DNA from: Spirochaetota bacterium | GTDB taxonomy: Bacteria > Spirochaetota > UBA4802 > JAFGJZ01 | Reading direction: 5' to 3' | NCBI GenBank assembly: GCA_016934935.1 | Contig: JAFGRW010000115.1 | Coordinates: 104,482-168,481, forward strand | DNA: 64,000 nt | Position numbers and translations under genes: made by a program | Shown here: piece after piece, positions 62,170 to 64,000 of the stretch | Layout: every line of letters starts with the position of its first letter | Position numbering within the stretch: the stretch's first letter is position 1 | The notes under the pieces: generated by a model | Seen by the model: the letters and a program-made list of their open reading frames with translations, nothing else | Database searches by the model: none | Told to the model about the DNA's origin: nothing

Positions 62170-62601
62170 TTAATCCGCGTAAATCGAAAGTTCTTCAAGC
62201 AGAATATCACAAGCAAAAATTGTTCTGGCACTGTCAAGAGGCACCGTTAGAACAAGCTTCCCTTTAAATTGCACTCTTTTTCCGGCAAGCTCAATTGATG
62301 ATAAATCATTTGAAGAAAACAGTCTGAAAATAATTAACAGATTTGAATTTACAGCTTTATGTCTTATCTTTATTATTTTTTTGCTGTTATAACCTTCTTT
62401 CGCGTCTACCGACTCTACTGATTCTACAACACCTTCACCTAAAACCGTCTTATTAACAAAAGATTCAAGACGCTGCACTCTTAATAGAGAAGGTTTGTTT
62501 GATATACTATCAGTAAATTCACTGTTTGTCAGCTCGATTATTTCTGCTGCGTTCAGTAATAAAGATAACATTAAACCGCAAAATAATATTATTTTTCGCA
62601 T
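62170..62601 (-). CDS. small secreted protein, OB-like
   Basis: AGGAT precedes the ATG. The 143-residue protein has a signal peptide (MRKIILFCGLMLSLLLNAAE) and a beta-rich mature part (NKTVLGEGVVESVESVDAKE, KKIIKIRHKAVNSNLLIIFR, AGKRVQFKGKLVLTVPLDSA). The strand pattern resembles an OB fold. It lies 31 nt from the giant HEAT gene start and 43 nt after the protease gene end, so the three minus-strand genes could be one operon, with this as a periplasmic partner. The family is unknown. Confidence 0.7.
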   Translation of the reverse strand: MRKIILFCGLMLSLLLNAAEIIELTNSEFTDSISNKPSLLRVQRLESFVNKTVLGEGVVESVESVDAKEGYNSKKIIKIRHKAVNSNLLIIFRLFSSNDLSSIELAGKRVQFKGKLVLTVPLDSARTIFACDILLEELSIYAD

Positions 62602-62644
62602 TCTAAATCCTGTTTCTTTTTTCCCGATTATTTCATTATATCTT

Positions 62645-63904
62645 CTAATAATTTTTCAGTCTTATAATTATTTTTTTTTCATTTCTGTTAACTTCAAGAA
62701 ATGAAATTTTGTATTTATATCGTCTTAATACAGAAGCAAAATCACTCAGGTTCTCGACACTTTGGCCATTCAATGCCGTAATAACATCTCCCTGCAGCAA
62801 CTTGTTTTCCGCGTATCTAAATTGTGACATATCCGATATAATTATTTTATCGTTAGACGCGTTAATATCAAGACGTATTCCGTAAACAGAGTACAAGGTA
62901 TTTATTGCTTCTCCGACTTTGGCGAAATAATCTTTTTCGTTCATTGTAAATGAAAATCTTTTTAAAATACCGCTTCTAAAGACACATAGATCCATACGTG
63001 CACCTATCGGTTTATTTTTTACAATTTTGGTTAGCTCACTTTTAGATTCAATACTATTGTTATCCACTTCTGCAATAATATCACCTTTTTGCAAACCGAT
63101 AAGCTGTGCTGGTGAATTTTCAAGTGTCGATACAACGGTTACCGCCTTGCGCCCTGTTGCAGCTATACTCTTTTCGGTAACCATGACCCCTATCCATCCC
63201 CGTCTAACATGTCCAAAACGCAGCAAATCCGTATATACTGACTCGACTATATTCACGGGTATCGAAAACGATATTCCCTGGAAACCACCTGATACGGTAC
63301 GTATAGCGGTATTAAGACCTACCATCTTTCCAGATGTATTAATCAATGGGCCCCCGGAATTCCCAGGATTTATTGGAACATCTGACTGAATAAAATCTTC
63401 TATATTTGCGAATCCCACATCTGATCGGTTCGTGGATGAGACAATTCCTTTTGTAACACTATTTGATAAACCATAGGGATTTCCTATGGCAATAACCCAA
63501 TCACCTTTTTTTAAATTGTTGTCTTTTTCCTTTTCAATTGGCTTGTACAGGTAATTCCTGCAATCAAGGCGCATCAAGGCAAGATCTGTCTCGGAATCTG
63601 ATATATAGTATCTATTACCCGGATATTTCTTAAATGTACACCGGGTTCCATCATACATTACCGCTTCATAATAATCCGCGTTTTTCACAACATGATGATT
63701 GGTAATTATATGCCCTAGATCAGAAAAAACTGTCCCTGACCCAAAACCCGACTGTTTTTTTTTACCATTAGAAATTAAATAGGATTCAATATATATAACG
63801 GAGGGCAAAGACCTGCTAACGGCATCGGAAAATCCCGGGCTTTCGGCCGCGATGATTACAGCAAAAGTAAAAAGAATAGTTATCTTAAGCAATATCCATT
63901 TCAT
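62645..63904 (-). CDS. DegP/HtrA-type serine protease
   Basis: The 419-residue protein has a signal peptide (LLKITILFTFAVIIAAES). The trypsin-like triad is His71 (LGHIITNHHVVKNAD), Asp107 (SDSETDLALMRL) and Ser183 (QSDVPINPGNSGGPLINTSG). It ends with two PDZ domains (SPAQLIGLQKGDIIAEVDNN, and LLQGDVITALNGQSVENLSD). HtrA proteins degrade misfolded envelope proteins. The second PDZ is short. It is the first of three minus-strand genes and its start lies 15 nt downstream of a group II intron end, so the intron may have displaced or replaced its promoter. Confidence 0.95.
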   Translation of the reverse strand: MKWILLKITILFTFAVIIAAESPGFSDAVSRSLPSVIYIESYLISNGKKKQSGFGSGTVFSDLGHIITNHHVVKNADYYEAVMYDGTRCTFKKYPGNRYYISDSETDLALMRLDCRNYLYKPIEKEKDNNLKKGDWVIAIGNPYGLSNSVTKGIVSSTNRSDVGFANIEDFIQSDVPINPGNSGGPLINTSGKMVGLNTAIRTVSGGFQGISFSIPVNIVESVYTDLLRFGHVRRGWIGVMVTEKSIAATGRKAVTVVSTLENSPAQLIGLQKGDIIAEVDNNSIESKSELTKIVKNKPIGARMDLCVFRSGILKRFSFTMNEKDYFAKVGEAINTLYSVYGIRLDINASNDKIIISDMSQFRYAENKLLQGDVITALNGQSVENLSDFASVLRRYKYKISFLEVNRNEKKIIIRLKNY

Positions 63905-63918
63905 TATTATGACCTGAT

Positions 63919-64000
63919 ATCGAGTAGGAGGTAGGTAATTATTTTACCTACCGTCCTCTCACACCACCGTGCGTACCGTTCGGTACACGGCGGTTCTTTA
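63919..64000 (-). mobile_element. 3' end of a group II intron, continuing past the window
   Basis: On the minus strand ACCGCCGTG (63994-63986), TACC, loop GAAC, GGTA, bulge CG and CACGGTGGT (63971-63963) form the domain V hairpin of a group II intron. Next, GAGAGGAC...GGTAGGTAA pairs with TTACCTACCTCCT-A-CTC to form domain VI, with the bulged A at 63925 as branch point. The intron should end at about 63919, seven nucleotides after that A. The reverse transcriptase and the 5' end would lie outside. It sits just upstream of the protease gene. Confidence 0.9.

Overview
The window looks like chromosomal DNA of a diderm, lipoprotein-rich, motile bacterium, most likely a free-living spirochaete (Spirochaetota). 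The lineage call is an inference. It rests on two LuxR-type regulators with an N-terminal multi-pass membrane sensor, many Cys-anchored lipoproteins, two HD-GYP proteins, a chemoreceptor, a Na+-type membrane pyrophosphatase, and GLUG-repeat and ELWxxDGT-repeat surface proteins. No rRNA or tRNA gene is visible to confirm it; the one recognisable housekeeping RNA is tmRNA.

Layout. 1-4 kb: a minus-strand run of envelope genes (outer-membrane barrel, TonB-like lipoprotein, TonB-dependent receptor, start of a repeat protein). 4-7.6 kb: pabC, pabB and a double HD-GYP protein. 8-10 kb: GH3 lipoprotein glucosidase and a Cys-rich miniprotein. 10.5-17.4 kb: DHH phosphoesterase with a membrane LuxR regulator, two overlapping paralogous envelope proteins, and a hybrid sensor kinase. 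18-25 kb: lipoprotein, chemoreceptor, decayed REP-associated transposase, pirin, GNAT. 25-28 kb: K+-dependent pyrophosphatase with an unknown partner gene.

28-40 kb is accessory DNA. It holds an intact brnTA pair, a GLUG lipoprotein, glutathione peroxidase, a Fic/Doc-AbrB pair, a decayed brnTA pair, a TetR-led five-gene operon with a palindromic operator candidate, tmRNA, an EFR1-type ferredoxin, a DUF559 nuclease gene bracketed by inverted C-rich repeats, and a yoeB gene that has lost its start. 40-56 kb: lipoprotein, GH30 glucosidase, GAF/HD-GYP protein, AAA+ ATPase plus ankyrin protein, Rpn-type nuclease, SH3 protein, nitrilase-family amidase, GNAT-YoaP fusion, a second membrane LuxR regulator and an ELWxxDGT lipoprotein. 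56-64 kb: a yefM-relE-type cassette between two 52-bp direct repeats, recN, a giant HEAT-repeat protein with a degenerate cyclase-like domain, a small secreted protein, a DegP/HtrA protease, and the 3' end of a group II intron that runs off the window.

Themes. Signalling is dense: HD-GYP, hybrid kinase, chemoreceptor and two membrane LuxR regulators. Two lipoprotein glycosidases (GH3, GH30) suggest use of beta-glucans, and they may share an upstream motif. The clearest unexplained structures are the repeat-bracketed DUF559 gene, the repeat-bracketed toxin-antitoxin cassette, the TetR operon, and the HEAT/pseudo-cyclase protein.
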